From Toxotes chatareus (Eukaryota > Chordata > Actinopteri > Toxotidae), in assembly GCA_016801885.1 (NCBI GenBank), contig CM028896.1, positions 15,532,501-15,596,500 of the forward strand: a stretch of 64,000 nt of DNA, in the 5' to 3' direction. The translations under genes were made by a program, and so were the position numbers. Of this stretch, positions 1-13,400 are shown in pieces (within the stretch, counting starts at the first letter, position 1; each line of letters opens with the position of its first letter). Under the pieces are notes generated by a model. That model ran no database searches. It was not told where the DNA came from and saw only the letters and a program-made list of their open reading frames with translations.

Positions 1-599
1 ACTGACCTCAATGCTTTTTAAGATTTTTCGAGACCTGCAGAGTCCCTGAAAAAAAAAAAAAAAATTTGATTCTTGCTCCTGAGTAGCAACAGACAACCAC
101 ACACATCATCCTTCACATGCTCAGGTAGTTCTGCACAGAAAGTAAACACTGCCATCTGCTGGAGTGGAGCCACAGCCACAGTGAACTGTGTAGTGTAAAA
201 GAGCTCAAGCACACTTTTATCAAACTAACATTTTTTTATTAGTATTGAAGGTTACAGAGCATCAGATTTGTTTTTCTATCAAAATACCGATGATCAAAAT
301 TTAAATATGAATTCAATGGTATTAGCGGCTTGCAAATGCAATCAATCTCCCAGCTGTACAGTAAATAATCAACATTTCATGGAGTTCATCAGGTGGATTA
401 AGATGCATCATTTCGTACGTTCATTTGGGAATTTTACAGGTCTGTTATTTTCTGACTGTTTCATAAAAGTTTCTGGGAAAGAACCATGTGGTTTGGAACT
501 AATTACAGGAATCTGAGATTGTTATGTTAGTTAATTCAAGCTGGTCATTATCGACTTAGAGATGAATTTACAAGAAAGAAATCGTTCAAATTTCAACCT

Positions 600-1372
600 C
601 ATTCATTACTGGAAACTTTATTGTTCATTTATGCAGAGTTGTATGTTTGGGTTTCAGAGATATTTCACACTCTGCATGTGTAGCTCACCTGCTATCCTCT
701 GAATTAAAGTCTCAAAGTTGTGCTGGATTTGCCTTTAGAAATAACCGAGTACCACCAAATCATATCGCTCTTTCCAGGGAACTTCTCAGGAACGTAGTTG
801 GAAATAAATCAGAATTGAAGGACCTGTAAAATAAAGCGTCACCGTGAGTTTTGAACTAATTCAAACACGCAATGCCACTGAAAATTAACTTCCTGTTACT
901 TCAGGGGATGTGCAGGATGTGGCCTGACGCCTTCTGTCTATGTGCCTTTGACATGCTACTGATTCAGTGGATCCCTTTACACAATTTTACAATTAATGCT
1001 CATATGAATACAGCTGTTTAGGTCCCAATAACACAGGTAGTGTTTGTCCATTCACACTCAGACACAACAGCCACTTTCTCTTAGAAACCAAAACTTGGGA
1101 ACACAGAAATACAATCTCACACACAACGGCACCAAATCGGGACGGCTACGCGAAATCAGCTAATCGTTTTGATTCTTTGGTGTAAATTTACCGGGTTGGT
1201 TTCTCACGTTCAGTGTGACTGCCTCAAGTTTGTGAGTAATTTAGTCAGAGGATACGCAAAGACGAGGGAACGCAGAAGTTCATGACTGCTGGTGAGGTTC
1301 GGTGGGAGTGGGGGTGGGGGTGGGGTGGGGTGGGGTGGAGATGAGGTGTAGAAGAGGAGGGGGTCCACGGGT
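600..1372 (-). other. tnc: tnc 3' UTR (probable)
   Basis: The stretch follows the tnc stop codon and holds no supported ORF. A plus-strand TTTATT at 617-622 (AATAAA on the minus strand) is a candidate polyadenylation signal; a second lies at 235-240, which would lengthen the UTR to about 1.15 kb. The 3' end is inferred from these signals only. Positions 1-230 show nothing recognisable. Confidence 0.5.
1307..1340. repeat. G-rich simple tract in the tnc 3' UTR
   Basis: On the plus strand there are repeated GGGGGT/GGGGT units with at least four runs of four or more G; on the tnc mRNA the tract reads as CCCCA/CCCCCA units about 35 nt beyond the stop codon. Confidence 0.85.
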
Positions 1373-1483
1373 CTACGATCGTTTTTTCCTGCTCTCAAAG
1401 TTTCTGAAGTTGGCCGGTCTAATCTTCATCTCTGCAAACTGGATTGAGTATTCGTGGCCCTTCCAGTGGAACCAGTTGATCCC
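1373..1483 (-). CDS. tnc: tnc fibrinogen-like domain, last coding exon and stop
   Basis: A 111-nt exon [18 protein letters not shown]... ending in a basic tail SRKKRS and a TAG stop at 1373-1375. WHxWKGxxYS is the closing signature of fibrinogen-like globes (here NWFHWKG). Confidence 0.95.
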   Translation of the reverse strand, partial: GINWFHWKGHEYSIQFAEMKIRPANFRNFESRKKRS

Positions 1484-4400
1484 CTGTGGAAAAACAGAAC
1501 ACACATCATGGGAAAATGGCTCTGAAAGGGCGATATATAACACACCAGAGCCGTGTGTGCCTACACAACGCATCCAATTCATGAACGTGGAGCAGATTTG
1601 TATGTGTTTCTTTTCTTACACTGAAGGTGAAAAGTAACAGAAATGAACCAAAGACTGTGGATCATTTGTTGTTGATCGCTTTCATACTTTTTGGAAATAC
1701 CAGAAAATATCTGTGTTTTTGAAAATCCTGTGAAGTGTGTTACAAAAAACACTGGGCTATAAGGTCCCTGTGAGTTGTATGGTACTTAAGTTATCGAAGA
1801 AAGTGTAAGGGTGGAACCCCAGATAAAGAATAACTGATGGACTGACACGGTGTCTTGACACGCACCTTACTGTGACTGTTGTCGCCGTATTTTCCCATGA
1901 GGTTGACACGATGACAGTTTTTGTACCAAAAGGCACCTTTGTAGGACAAGGCGCAGTTGGTGACGGCGATATCATTATCGTTGTCATAGGTGGAGAAAGG
2001 TCGACCCTGGTGGTAAGTCATGGAGTCACCTGATAAAGATAAGAATCGATTAGTAAAAGCTCCGAAAACACAGGTCATGGGTCAATCATTGACTCAGAGC
2101 ACGCGAACGTAAGAGAGTCAGCAGATGATCGATTAGCTTTAGCTTAGCATAAAGACTGGAAACAGAGGGAAACAGCTAGCCTATCCCCCTATCAGCACCT
2201 CTAACACTCACTGATCAACATGTTATGTCTTGTTTGTTTAATCTGTACAAAGACTGAAGTGTAAAAACGACAAACTGGGGTTTCACAGGGGATCATGTGC
2301 CTGACTGTCTCTTAGCTGCAGTGACCGTAAACCTCCAGGACGTCGTCGCTGCACCCAGCCAGGAAACAGTTTGGTTTTTATGAGATTAAACAAAACTGCC
2401 ACGTGATGATTTATTCGCTAAATCTGTTTCCATTGCACTTTGTTTTTAACTCATACACCAACTTTTCCACCTCAGCCAAGCAAAAAAATAAAATCAAAAA
2501 TCAGTGTAGCCCTTTCTTGGCCCTTTCTTTGAATTTATGAGCATAGAATCGATCTTCTTGTCTCACCCTCTTCAAAAAAAAAATTCCCAAAATGTGGAAC
2601 TACTCCTTTAAAGTAATACCCACCTGCTGTTCCACTATATGCTCCTATGTAGACTTTGTAGCGTGTTCTTGGTTCCGCAATCGTGAACTTGTCATACTGC
2701 GCGTAGGCTGATTCCCCCTTGTCCCTCAAGTCCACTCGCAGCTCATAGTGACCAGAGGATGTGATTTTATGGAGGTTGGAGAGACCTGTTGCCCAGAATT
2801 AATATGTTTGAGTAGGTAGTGAGTGAGAGAGAGAGTAAGAGAGAGGAAAGACGAGAAAAGGACGAGAGCTCTTACCCAGCCAGAACTCATCATTCATGTT
2901 ACCAAAGCCAGCGGTGTAGTTCTTCCAGTTCCTGAAGAAATCCAGCTTTCCATTCTGGCGCCGGAGGAAAACCTGAGGAGGACCGACTTTCATGAGTGTC
3001 ACAACAGCTTCACAATAATCATAACAAGCGCGCTCGAGGCCACTGCGGAGCCGTCTATCATTACAAAAACAGGCCTTGCGTAACTGCCGTGGATCCTATT
3101 CACTATGACTTATGGTTTCAGAACGGCCTTTAATTGGATTCCAGCAGGTTGATGTCCTCACCATCCATCCGCCGCCGTCCGTGGCCATGTCGCAGTAGAC
3201 CTGGATGGGCTGGCCGTCCTCTCCTCCCACATAGATGGTGTACAGACCAGAGGTCGTCTCTCCATTCAGCAAAATCTGAGCACAGTCCTTGGGGCGCCTG
3301 TACAACTGTCCAACTGAAAAGCACAGGTTATAAAGACATCATCTTAGAGACCTCAGAGGACACAGCTCCTTTATCTTCATCTCTGTTATGTAAAAAAAAA
3401 AAAAAAAAAGCAGTATACAGTATCATGTGAGAGAAAGGGCCCTGGAAAAAAACAAGAAGGCTGTGAAAACGGAAAGAAGGGAAAAATAGAAGGTCTTCCA
3501 TCAGGAGCAGCTCATGACGCATGAAAAAGAAGCACAGGTGATCTGACTGGAATATCAGATTAAATGAAAGGAATCTGCATCAGAGAATCATTAGAATGTG
3601 CAGCTGGACTGTTGCGTAACACATCAGAAGTCCCCTTCACGGCTGAGGAATTACCAGCAAGTCTAGCTATGCTGACTGAAGGCGCAAAGAGATGTGGAAA
3701 AAGTACTTTACAGGAAAACCACAGTGTTTTTAACACTAGTAGTATTAAAGTATTAAACACAACAAACACTCAAACACATTGTCAGACAGTGGCTGAAAAG
3801 CTGTGTTCACGCTTACTGGTGGTGAAGACGGTGGTTACGTGTCGACTCCTCTGGGCTCCGGCGATGGCCTGCAGTTTGACATCATACTCTGTAGAGCCGG
3901 TTAGCTGAGTCATGCTGTAAGAGGACGCTGTCGGGCTTAGCACCACTTCCTGAATCCATGGACACAAACACAGAACATTTACAAAGAGCAAAAAGATTTT
4001 GGAGAGTAGAAAATGTAAATAAAACCACGACTGTTGTCAACAGGCGTGAGGATGTACGTACCCTGATGATACCGTCAGCAGAAGAGAAGGTGAGAGTGTA
4101 ACCGGTGACGGCGGCCTGCGGAGGTTTCCATGTGAGGGTGGCACTGTCAGTTTGAATGTTTATGGCCATCAGGTCACGAGGAGGGTCCACATCTGCGAAT
4201 ACAATGTCACGCTGCAGAGTTACCATCCATTAAAGCTACAATGACTGATTTATTTTGCTGTGTCGTGAACACAACATCAACATGTCTGGGGGGGGGGTTC
4301 CTGACTACACCCACCTGTGGTGAATTCAGTAACAGCAGAGTCACTCTTCTGAGCTTCCTTCATCGCATGAACTCCAACTGAATAGTGGGTCCCTGGAACC

Positions 4401-7400
4401 AGGGAGCTCATCTCAAACTCCACGGTGTTGCCAGACACGTGCTCCACCACGGGGGACACTGCAAGGCAGGACACACCCACATCAACTGATCAAACCGCAC
4501 CATCAAAGCAAAGCAAGATTTTACAGATGAACCACGTCTGCTGCTTTGATTTACCGTGAGCGGCAAAAGTGACTGAGAAGAGAAAACACAAACTCACCTG
4601 AATCGGCACTGTAGGTAATGACGTAGCCATCAACAGTGGCCACAGACGGTTGCCACAGCAACAGGGCTGAAGTGTCGGTGACATTAACCGCGGTCAAACC
4701 CTGAGGTCTGTCCAGGGCTGGAGGACACAAACAGGAACACGGTCTCAATGCAATTTTCTGCGAACTGACTCCACATCAAGTGAGAGGGACTGAGTGTGGA
4801 ATAAGAAAGAAAGCAAACCTGTGGTGACAGAGTCGGTGCTGGGGTCGCTTTCCTCCAGACCCTTCACAGCACTGACGGTCACCTGATAGGTCTTGCCAGG
4901 GACCATATTGGGCAGCAAAGCCTCAAACACATTCCCATCCACAGTCACCATCATTGGGCTTCCTGTGGAGGAGAGAGAACAACATAAGGGTCCTGCACAA
5001 CAGACCTTCTTTTATCATAATCATAAAAACTCAGTGCGCTTCATGGGTAAATGAACAAATCCAAATGTACATGTAGCTTCGTAACCCAGCAGTAAACCAC
5101 AGAAATGCAATGACCTTGATTGACCTCTTACCTCCTTCAAAGGGCACGTAGGTGATGCGGTAGCTATCCACCGGAGAGCGAGGCATGGACCAGTGAACTA
5201 TGGCTGAGGAGTCGGTCACTTCAGAGAAGTGAAGCCCTCTCGGAGTGCTCAGGCCTGGCAAAGTGTAAATGGATATGCGCAGACAGGAAAGCAGAGGGGG
5301 GGGAAAAAAAAAGGTGAATTAAAGTGAAGAAAATATGTCCAGTAACACTGCAAGAAAAAAAAAACAACAGAAAAACCTTTCTGCTCGAGGGGAAAAAAAA
5401 AAATTAAACCAGAAGGCCACTTTCCATTAGAGACAGAAGCCTGAACCAGAGGAATAAAGATGATTAGTGAGACTGTGGTTCAGTTCTCTGATGGCAGACT
5501 ATACACACCCAAACCTCAGAAAGTTTAGTAGTTAGTATGAAACCAAACAATTTGCAGTGTTCTTCATATACCTGTCTGAGCAACCCCAGTAATAGGTTGG
5601 GAGCGTTGGTCCAATGTGACACCATAAAGCTCGATTTCATACTCAGTGCCACTCATGAGTCCGGTTAAAACCTTGGTTCGTTCGTCACCGCGGACGCTGT
5701 ACTCTTGAGGATGGGCTAATCGTTTGCTGTCTCTTATTTTAATCACAAATCTGTCAAACATGTCTTCATCAGCCGTCCACGACAGACGGAAACCGTCGGC
5801 GGTGGTGTCCGAGACAAAGAGGTGCTCCACCTCTGGCTCAGCCTCTGGTTAGACAAGGAGACAACAACGTTGCAGCAGGTTTGGCGTTTTCCCAGAAATA
5901 TTCATCAACTTCTCACAGTCGGCCAAAGACATCAGTTCAGTTTGGAAGGAGTCAGCAGTCAGGCAAGGAGGTTTCCAGGTGGCAGACAGGGTTATATTCC
6001 AGCCTGAAGGCCTTTTTGTCCACCACCATCCATCTGCCATGCTCAGTCAAAGGCGCACGTTCGGGAGAATTAAAAAGACAAGATGCTTTCTTTTGTAGCC
6101 GTTTATTTGTGTCGGTTAACGGGTTCGCATTCCACGAAGAGCCATAACTGATCTGCTGGAAGGATTTCAGCAAACACTGGGCTGAGACGAGGTCCCCATG
6201 CGTCCTCAAGGCCACCCTCGATGCATTCAGTGCATTCAAAGACAACAAAACAAATGAGATTAGAAGTCAAATCAACGGACATTTCATGCTCAGAATGCCT
6301 GTTGATTTATCAGTGTTTTCCTACTTCTGATAATTTTGTTTTATTCAGTGGTTTGTGTCCCACCACTGGAGTTTTGTTTCTTAAATTGTTTTTTTTTTTT
6401 TTAGCCTGATCGATAACATAAAAAAGGCGGCAGCGTGAAAATGAACTTATAACCAATTGGGAAATCTGAAGGAAAACACATTTTAAAATATGAAAACAAA
6501 CAAATATGCTTGCTCATATTTTGGAGGTAAGAAGAAACAGACGGGAGCGCCACATCTCATCCTCCTGCTGACGAAGCTACATACCAGGAAAATGCTTAAA
6601 ACAAAGGAAAAGTGAGATGATTCTGGGAAAAGAGCTGTGTTGTAAACTTGTGTTAGGGTTAGGATATCAGTACTGAGCTGAAGCCTCACCATCGAAACGT
6701 GGCATTGATGATACCTCACATGAAAAGTTCCATTGTTTTTTGATTTTTAAAGCCTGAATGTTATAAACTTAAGCCATTTATAAACCAGCCAGGTTGTGAC
6801 GGTGAAACTTTCAGTTCAGAATCAGATCAGTTTAATGATCATATATATTTATATGTACATAGTGGTTGCAATAAAATAAGGAATTGCACTTTTTAGTAAG
6901 ACGAGGGGCCCTGCAGCGCACTCTGAGTGGTACCTGTCACAGCCACTGTTGTCAGAGGCCGAGAGAGAAGCCCCGACCCTGACACCCCGGTCAGCCTGAC
7001 CTCATATCCTATGCCAGTGATGAGGCCCCAGACGTCCAGGTGACTTTGATTTCCTGGCACAGTGAACTCCTGAGGCTCCAGCAGCCAGCCGGAGTCTGTC
7101 ACCACTAAGTGAAAATGGCTGAAGCCACCACTAGAGGGGGGTAAATCTTCCTGCTGCAGCTGCTGCTTCACCTCCCACGACACACGGAAGCCATAGGGGG
7201 TTATGTTGGAAATGGTCAAGTTTTCCACTTTAGGCAAAGAGGCTGGAGGGGGAGTGGGCGTCATTGTTTCGTGAGAGGGAACAGATGTGGGAAAGGGAAA
7301 GATTCCATTAGGAGCATAATGTGTGCAATGGTTGCAAAAGCAAATCACAGAATCTGTTCTTACTGTGAGGTATCTCTCTCTTTTTTTTTTTGTTTGTTTT

Positions 7401-10400
7401 TTCTAAAGAGACAAAAAGTTTTAGTCAGCAGCTTAAAAACAGAATTCACAGGCCACAGCACATTAAGGGCAAATTTACCACGCACCATAGTGCTTCATAT
7501 TTATATATCATAGACTGTAAAAATAAATAAATAAAAATGGGATGCAACCTTTCTTTCAACATTAAAGGTTTCTAAAGAGGGATGTTTTACGGTGAGACAA
7601 AAAAAAAAAAAAACCTGTGAAGAAAAAAGAACTTTCTGAATAGAAATCAACATTAGTGGTACGGCTTCCTCACACTTCCTGCACAGGCTTTAGCTTTCGG
7701 ACCTAATTATCACCTGATTCAAAGATTTTAATAAAATATGAGGTGTTCTTAATATCCATATCTGGCCTCTTTTGGGTTAATAAATCAAATGGTTTTTAAT
7801 GCACTAAAAAAAAAAAAAGGTACCAGGTTGTGACGATCAAATAAAACCCAATAGGTGCTTATGATGCGAGTCAAATTTGCTCTTAATGCATTTCAGATTT
7901 TAGCTCTACAGATCATAAATATTATTTTAAGATTTGACTGTAAACCCTCTAAAAACAAACATGGCTTCAGTTTACAACAAGTGATGAGAGTCTAAAATAT
8001 GAGTAAAGTACGTAGTACCTGTGACGGCGTGGGCTAACACAGAGGGAGTGCGGCGCCCATGAGAAATACCATACAGTTCTATGTCATAGCCTGTGGCATC
8101 CACCAGGTTAGAGATCGTAATGCTACGGCTTTCGCCCGGCAGTCTGAGCTCCAGCGTATCAGACTGCTGCTCGGAGTCACTGACCCGGATAACAAAGCCA
8201 TCAAAGTGGCCTGACACAGTGCTCCAGGACAGGCTGAGATTATGTGGGCTCACGGATGAAGCGGCTATGGACCCCAACTGTGGGACGTCCTCTGAATGAA
8301 AAACAGAACACGGCTTTTCAGTTACGTTGCGTGCTGAGGGAGCTGGTATGTGACAATGTGTTTGGTACACGCGGTCTCAGGGAACGTGCATGTCATGCGA
8401 TACCTGTTGAAGCTACGGAGAACAGAGGCCGTGTGCTCTGGCCACCGGCGCTGGCGTACAGCTTTATGTTGTAGCTTGTGCTCGCTTTGAGCCCGGCCAT
8501 GACCGTGGAGCGCACGTCTCCTGGCAGAGCGCGCCCCATTGCCTGCGAGGGCAAAGCAGACTCTCTGACTTCTACTATAAAGTTATCAAAAGCCTTCTCT
8601 CCTGTCCGCCACGACAGAGAGAATCTGTCTGAGGTAATGTTAGAAACAACTAGCCTGGACAAATCAGGCTCTTCAGCTACAGGGGAGAGAAAAATATAGT
8701 ATGTATTCATTTAATGCAACAGAAAGCATCTTTTTAAAAGTCCAGTGTATGAATGCAGACCCAATGCAAATAATAAATGAAGAATATTTAATATTAAGCT
8801 AATAATATATAACCCTATTATTTATAAGACTAATAATAAATAAACAAAAAATCAAAATACCTGTTGATGCAACAATACTGACAGCACTTGTTCGGGATCC
8901 CTTGTATGTCCCATAGAGGTAGGCTATGTAATCAGTGCTGGGCCTGAGCCCTGTGACGTCATGGGACGTAACATTGTGGGATATGTTATATTCCTTTGGC
9001 TCCATCAGCCAATCGGAATCAATAATCTCCAGGATAAAACCATCAAACTCTCCTTCAGTGCCGTTCCAGAGGATTGAAAAGCTCTCTGACGTTAAGTTTG
9101 AGATATACAGTTTGCCAACCACTGGTTGATTCACTAAAGAAAGAAACCATTATTAGATTTTCATCAAAGTCCACTTTGCAGAACACATAAAAGTCTAACT
9201 TATATACGAAATATGTGACTAGTAGCTGGTTGGTGTATGTGTATAGTGTTACAGGACACTCACCACCACCAACTTGCAATCCCTGATAGTCAGAGTGGCT
9301 TAATAAAAGATTAAATACATGCATATGGAAAGTACACCACCATAATTCACTTAGCAGCTTCAATTTTAAACCAATTACACCTATTTGTTTTCTCAAAAAA
9401 ACTGTGATAATAAGACAAAACAAACATCTAATGCCAAGAGGAAAGACACAAAAAGCTTTCATGGTAAATATAGCTGAAGAATACTGGCCTGCAAGTGTTG
9501 ATTTAAATGTGAAAATGTGGTAACGGAGGAAATGTAATAGGACCAAAAGTCTCTTTCATGCAAACGGCGCAGGATTTGATTGTGCATTTCATCTGTCGAG
9601 TACACGATCAATTCTGCACAATGCTGCACCAGAGCGGTTCAAAGCAGAGTAGGTACTGCCACACAGAAAGTTCAACTTACAAAACCAGGTTTTCGCATGC
9701 GATGACAACTACGTGGTCAGTTACATGCAAGCATGCAGTAGACAATTTAGGCACCGTTCAGATGTAAACAAAGTGGAGTTACTGTTAACCTCAGATTATT
9801 AGCATTTACCTTGATAAGGACAAGAAGGTTTAATCATTTGCCACCTAGTAGTTCAAAAGGAAACGAGGATATTTACTTTGAAGTTCTGTGGAATAACGAC
9901 AAAGCTGAAGTGTCTCGGTGTCATTCACACAAGCTGACAGAACTCAAATGTCACTACAACTCACTTACACATCCACGGGCAAATGATCCTTCAAGGTTAA
10001 TCAATTACACACTGAATGAGGGTTGATGGGATGAAATGAGATGGTCACGCTGTCACTGTGTGACGGGCAGAGGAGGGTGAAAGTTATTGGTTTGGCTTTT
10101 GCAATCATTGCAGCACATCAGCATCAAACCTGACCACGATGCAGGGGATGGTAGAGGGGGAGGGGGGGCTTCATGCACTTTGGTAACTGGGATGGAGGCA
10201 GCAGTCCAGGGTAAGGGTGAACGTTTGAGGGGCGTTTGCTCGGCTCAGTGATGAGGCGCGGGTGCCCATCACCCTGCCCTCGCTCAGCTAGACAGAAACA
10301 GTGGCTGGAGGGTAAAGAATGGTTCATGGCATGTTGGTTAAGATGAAGCAGTTACAGTACGCTGTGGCCAGGATGTTGGACAGGGATGACAAAACAGGAA

Positions 10401-13400
10401 TTAGGTTATTATGTCGTTCTCGTTTCATGCAGCGAGGCGCCGACGCTCCACTGTGAGTGGGACAACAGAGGGTCTAGTATGTTTCTGAGTATGCTTCACA
10501 GATACTGATTGAAATAGAAGGATAGTTTTTAAAAAAATCAGAGGAAAGAAAGAAAGTTAAAGAGTTAGAGGATAAAACTCTGCAACACTGCAAGTTGCAG
10601 GTACCTGTGGTGGCTTCACTGTACACGGGTTCAAGGAAGGAGCCCTGATACATCCCATACAGGCCAACCATGTAGCTGGTGTTGGGATTCAGCCCGGAGA
10701 TGACCAGGCTGAAAGCGTCTCCAGACAGTGTGAGGTTCTGGCTCTCTGCGAGATTCTCCAAGTTTGTTACCTCAATGACAAAGCTGTCAAATTCCCCAAC
10801 CGTGGGGCTCCAGGACGCAGTGAAGCCGTCCCATGTAATGTCAGAGATGGTGAGGTTCACCACCTTGGGCTTCAGCTCCTCTGGTAGATAGACAGATCAG
10901 AGTGGGGTCAACTGAATGGCAAGATGGATTATAAAAATTACTCTCACATAACTTTTCAAGGCACATTATTCATCATAAAGTACAACAGATTATCAGGGCC
11001 ACGCTTAGGAAAGAAATTATCAGAGATTTTTCAATTAAATATGAACTAATAGAATAAAATTGAAAAATAAAAATTATGAGGAAAAAAGTATTATAATTAC
11101 TATACTGCAGCCATTATAACTTAAAATATTACAACCAATACTCGTAAATAAGAGTCAGACGTTTCAGCAAAAGAAAATATGGGATGAAAGAGGAAAATAA
11201 AACTCTGTGGAAAATTTTTTTTTACCATGCAACCGTCCTGAGATAGCGCATAAAAAAAAACATGGATGTGATGATAATGGGTTGTGATGAATGCCTACAA
11301 AGAAAGAATTTGCTCCATGTACCTGTAGTTGCAAAAACTTTGAGAGGCAAAATTTGCTTCCCTTCCACCAGCCCTTGCAATGTAATATCAAAGCGAGTAG
11401 AGGGAGACAAACCCTCTATTTCTGCCTTCCTCACACTTCCTGGTAACATGGTCACATGAGCTTGAGTCACCCCTGATGGAGAACCGAGCTCCACCAAAAA
11501 GCTATCGAACGCCTCGTCAGGCGCCGACCAAGCCAAGCTTACGCTAGTGGAGGTAACATTTGTGACTCTGAGGTCCCCCAGGCGTCCAGGTTTGAGCTTT
11601 CAGGCTCAGCCCCAGAACTCATCACACCAGTATCAGAAATGGAAGGAGACTCCGTGTTTACAGGACGGAGGGGGACTGGGTTTTGAACGGTTTCATTATC
11701 CAGGGTAGGCTGTGGGGTTGTTGGGGCATCTTTGATGCTCAGCGTAAGCACATCTGCAGACGCAGGCCTGAGAGCTACAGTGAATAAAAGCAGGTTAAAG
11801 AGTGAATTTGTTACTGGCTCTGCAGGCGAGTGAAAGAGAAACAACCTGTGAAGAAAAACTGGGTTAAACAAGAACACAAGAAATAAATCAGATGAAATAA
11901 TTCAGCACACATTCCTCTCCTTGAGCTACCTTATACCTCTGAAGATTTCATCATTATCTTCATAAAGTGGATTTATGATCCCTGTTTGTTTTGTTTTTTT
12001 TCCCCAAAGTCCCCCTGTTTATATCATCAAGCAACAGCTAAGGCATTAATGGCACCTGAATCAGTGCCATTAATCTTTGAAGGTTCTGAGTAGTCCACCA
12101 GAGTGGAAGTACACAGATGTCTTCAAATGGATGGAGAAGCCATGCACAGCCATGTTGCTCCTGCAGACCTACGGACAGACTGTCAAGTCACTTGTTTGAC
12201 ATGCGAGAGACGCATCGTGTAATTTTCTCTGACTGCTGGAGAATCATTTACTTGGACTGAGAGCGATGGGTGGTGTGGATGGGATTAGTGGCACAAGGCT
12301 TTCAGAGAGTCAAATGGTTGCAAGCTCGAATACAGGGAGAAATCAGGGCAGCCAGTACACTGCAGGCCACTGTACCTGCAGGGTGTAATGGCTCAGGGAG
12401 AACACTGTTCCCGCTTTCTTCTTGTATTTGAATTTAGGGAAGCAAACATTTTGCCGCAGTACTGAAGCCTTGGACAATGAGAGGTGAGATGAGGTCAAAG
12501 TTTTGTTTTGTGAAAATAAAATCATCTCTGTTGGGTTTGTGTCATGCTAAATGTTATTTAGATGATGGTTACGGTAAAAAAAATATTTGTTGATGGAAAA
12601 TCTCAATGAGTAAAATCGCAGCATGCAAATCGTGTCCCTGCTCTGATCTAAGAAAATGTCTGACCTCTGCGAAAGTTGTTAAACACCATGTGTCGAATCA
12701 ATATTCAGTCTAGAAGAGAAGCTTATACCTGTGACTGCAACAGCTTCAAGTAGCGCAGATCTCTGGCTACTTGTTATTCCAAAAAGCTTTATTTGATACT
12801 CTGTCGATGCCTTCAGGCCTTCGATTCGAGAGCCAGTGGCATCTCCAGGAAGTTGGACCTCTCTCACATCCCACAAGCGCTGAGTGTCTTTATATTCTAC
12901 TGCAAAGCTATCGTAAACGCTGTGGGCCTTTAGTCTCCACGAGAGGTCAAATCCGTCAGACGTGATGCCTGAAACAGTCAGCGTTCCAGGCTCATCCTCA
13001 GGCCCCGTCCCAGAGAACTGGGACTCAGAGGGGTCTAAATACACAAAGCTAATGACATTGTCCTCCGAGCCTGTGGGAGTCGTTAGCTCACGGTCGTCTG
13101 AGTCAGCTAAATAAAACGTGAAAGAGGCTACAAGAAAAACAAAAAGGCACAAATCAAGAAAGCATCATCTGGGTGCAAGTGCATCTCATTTGCTTCGTGC
13201 TCGTTGGCTGCAGATTTACTTCCAGCCCTCAAATCTCCAAGCTACTGATTCTAAAGCTCGTTGTTTAAAGTTTTAATCCTTAAGATTTCAAGCCTGATTG
13301 GTTTGGCAACACAGCTGTGGTTACCGGTGGCAACAGTACGCGAGGTTCAATACGACAGCAAACAGTCGCTGAGCAGCTGCTTTGTCAGACAAACAACAGA

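Noticed and set aside
6815..6895. A stretch resembling a tRNA-less fish SINE tail (AATCAGATCAGTTTAATG...)
   Set aside because: Similarity is weak and short; not enough to name a family.
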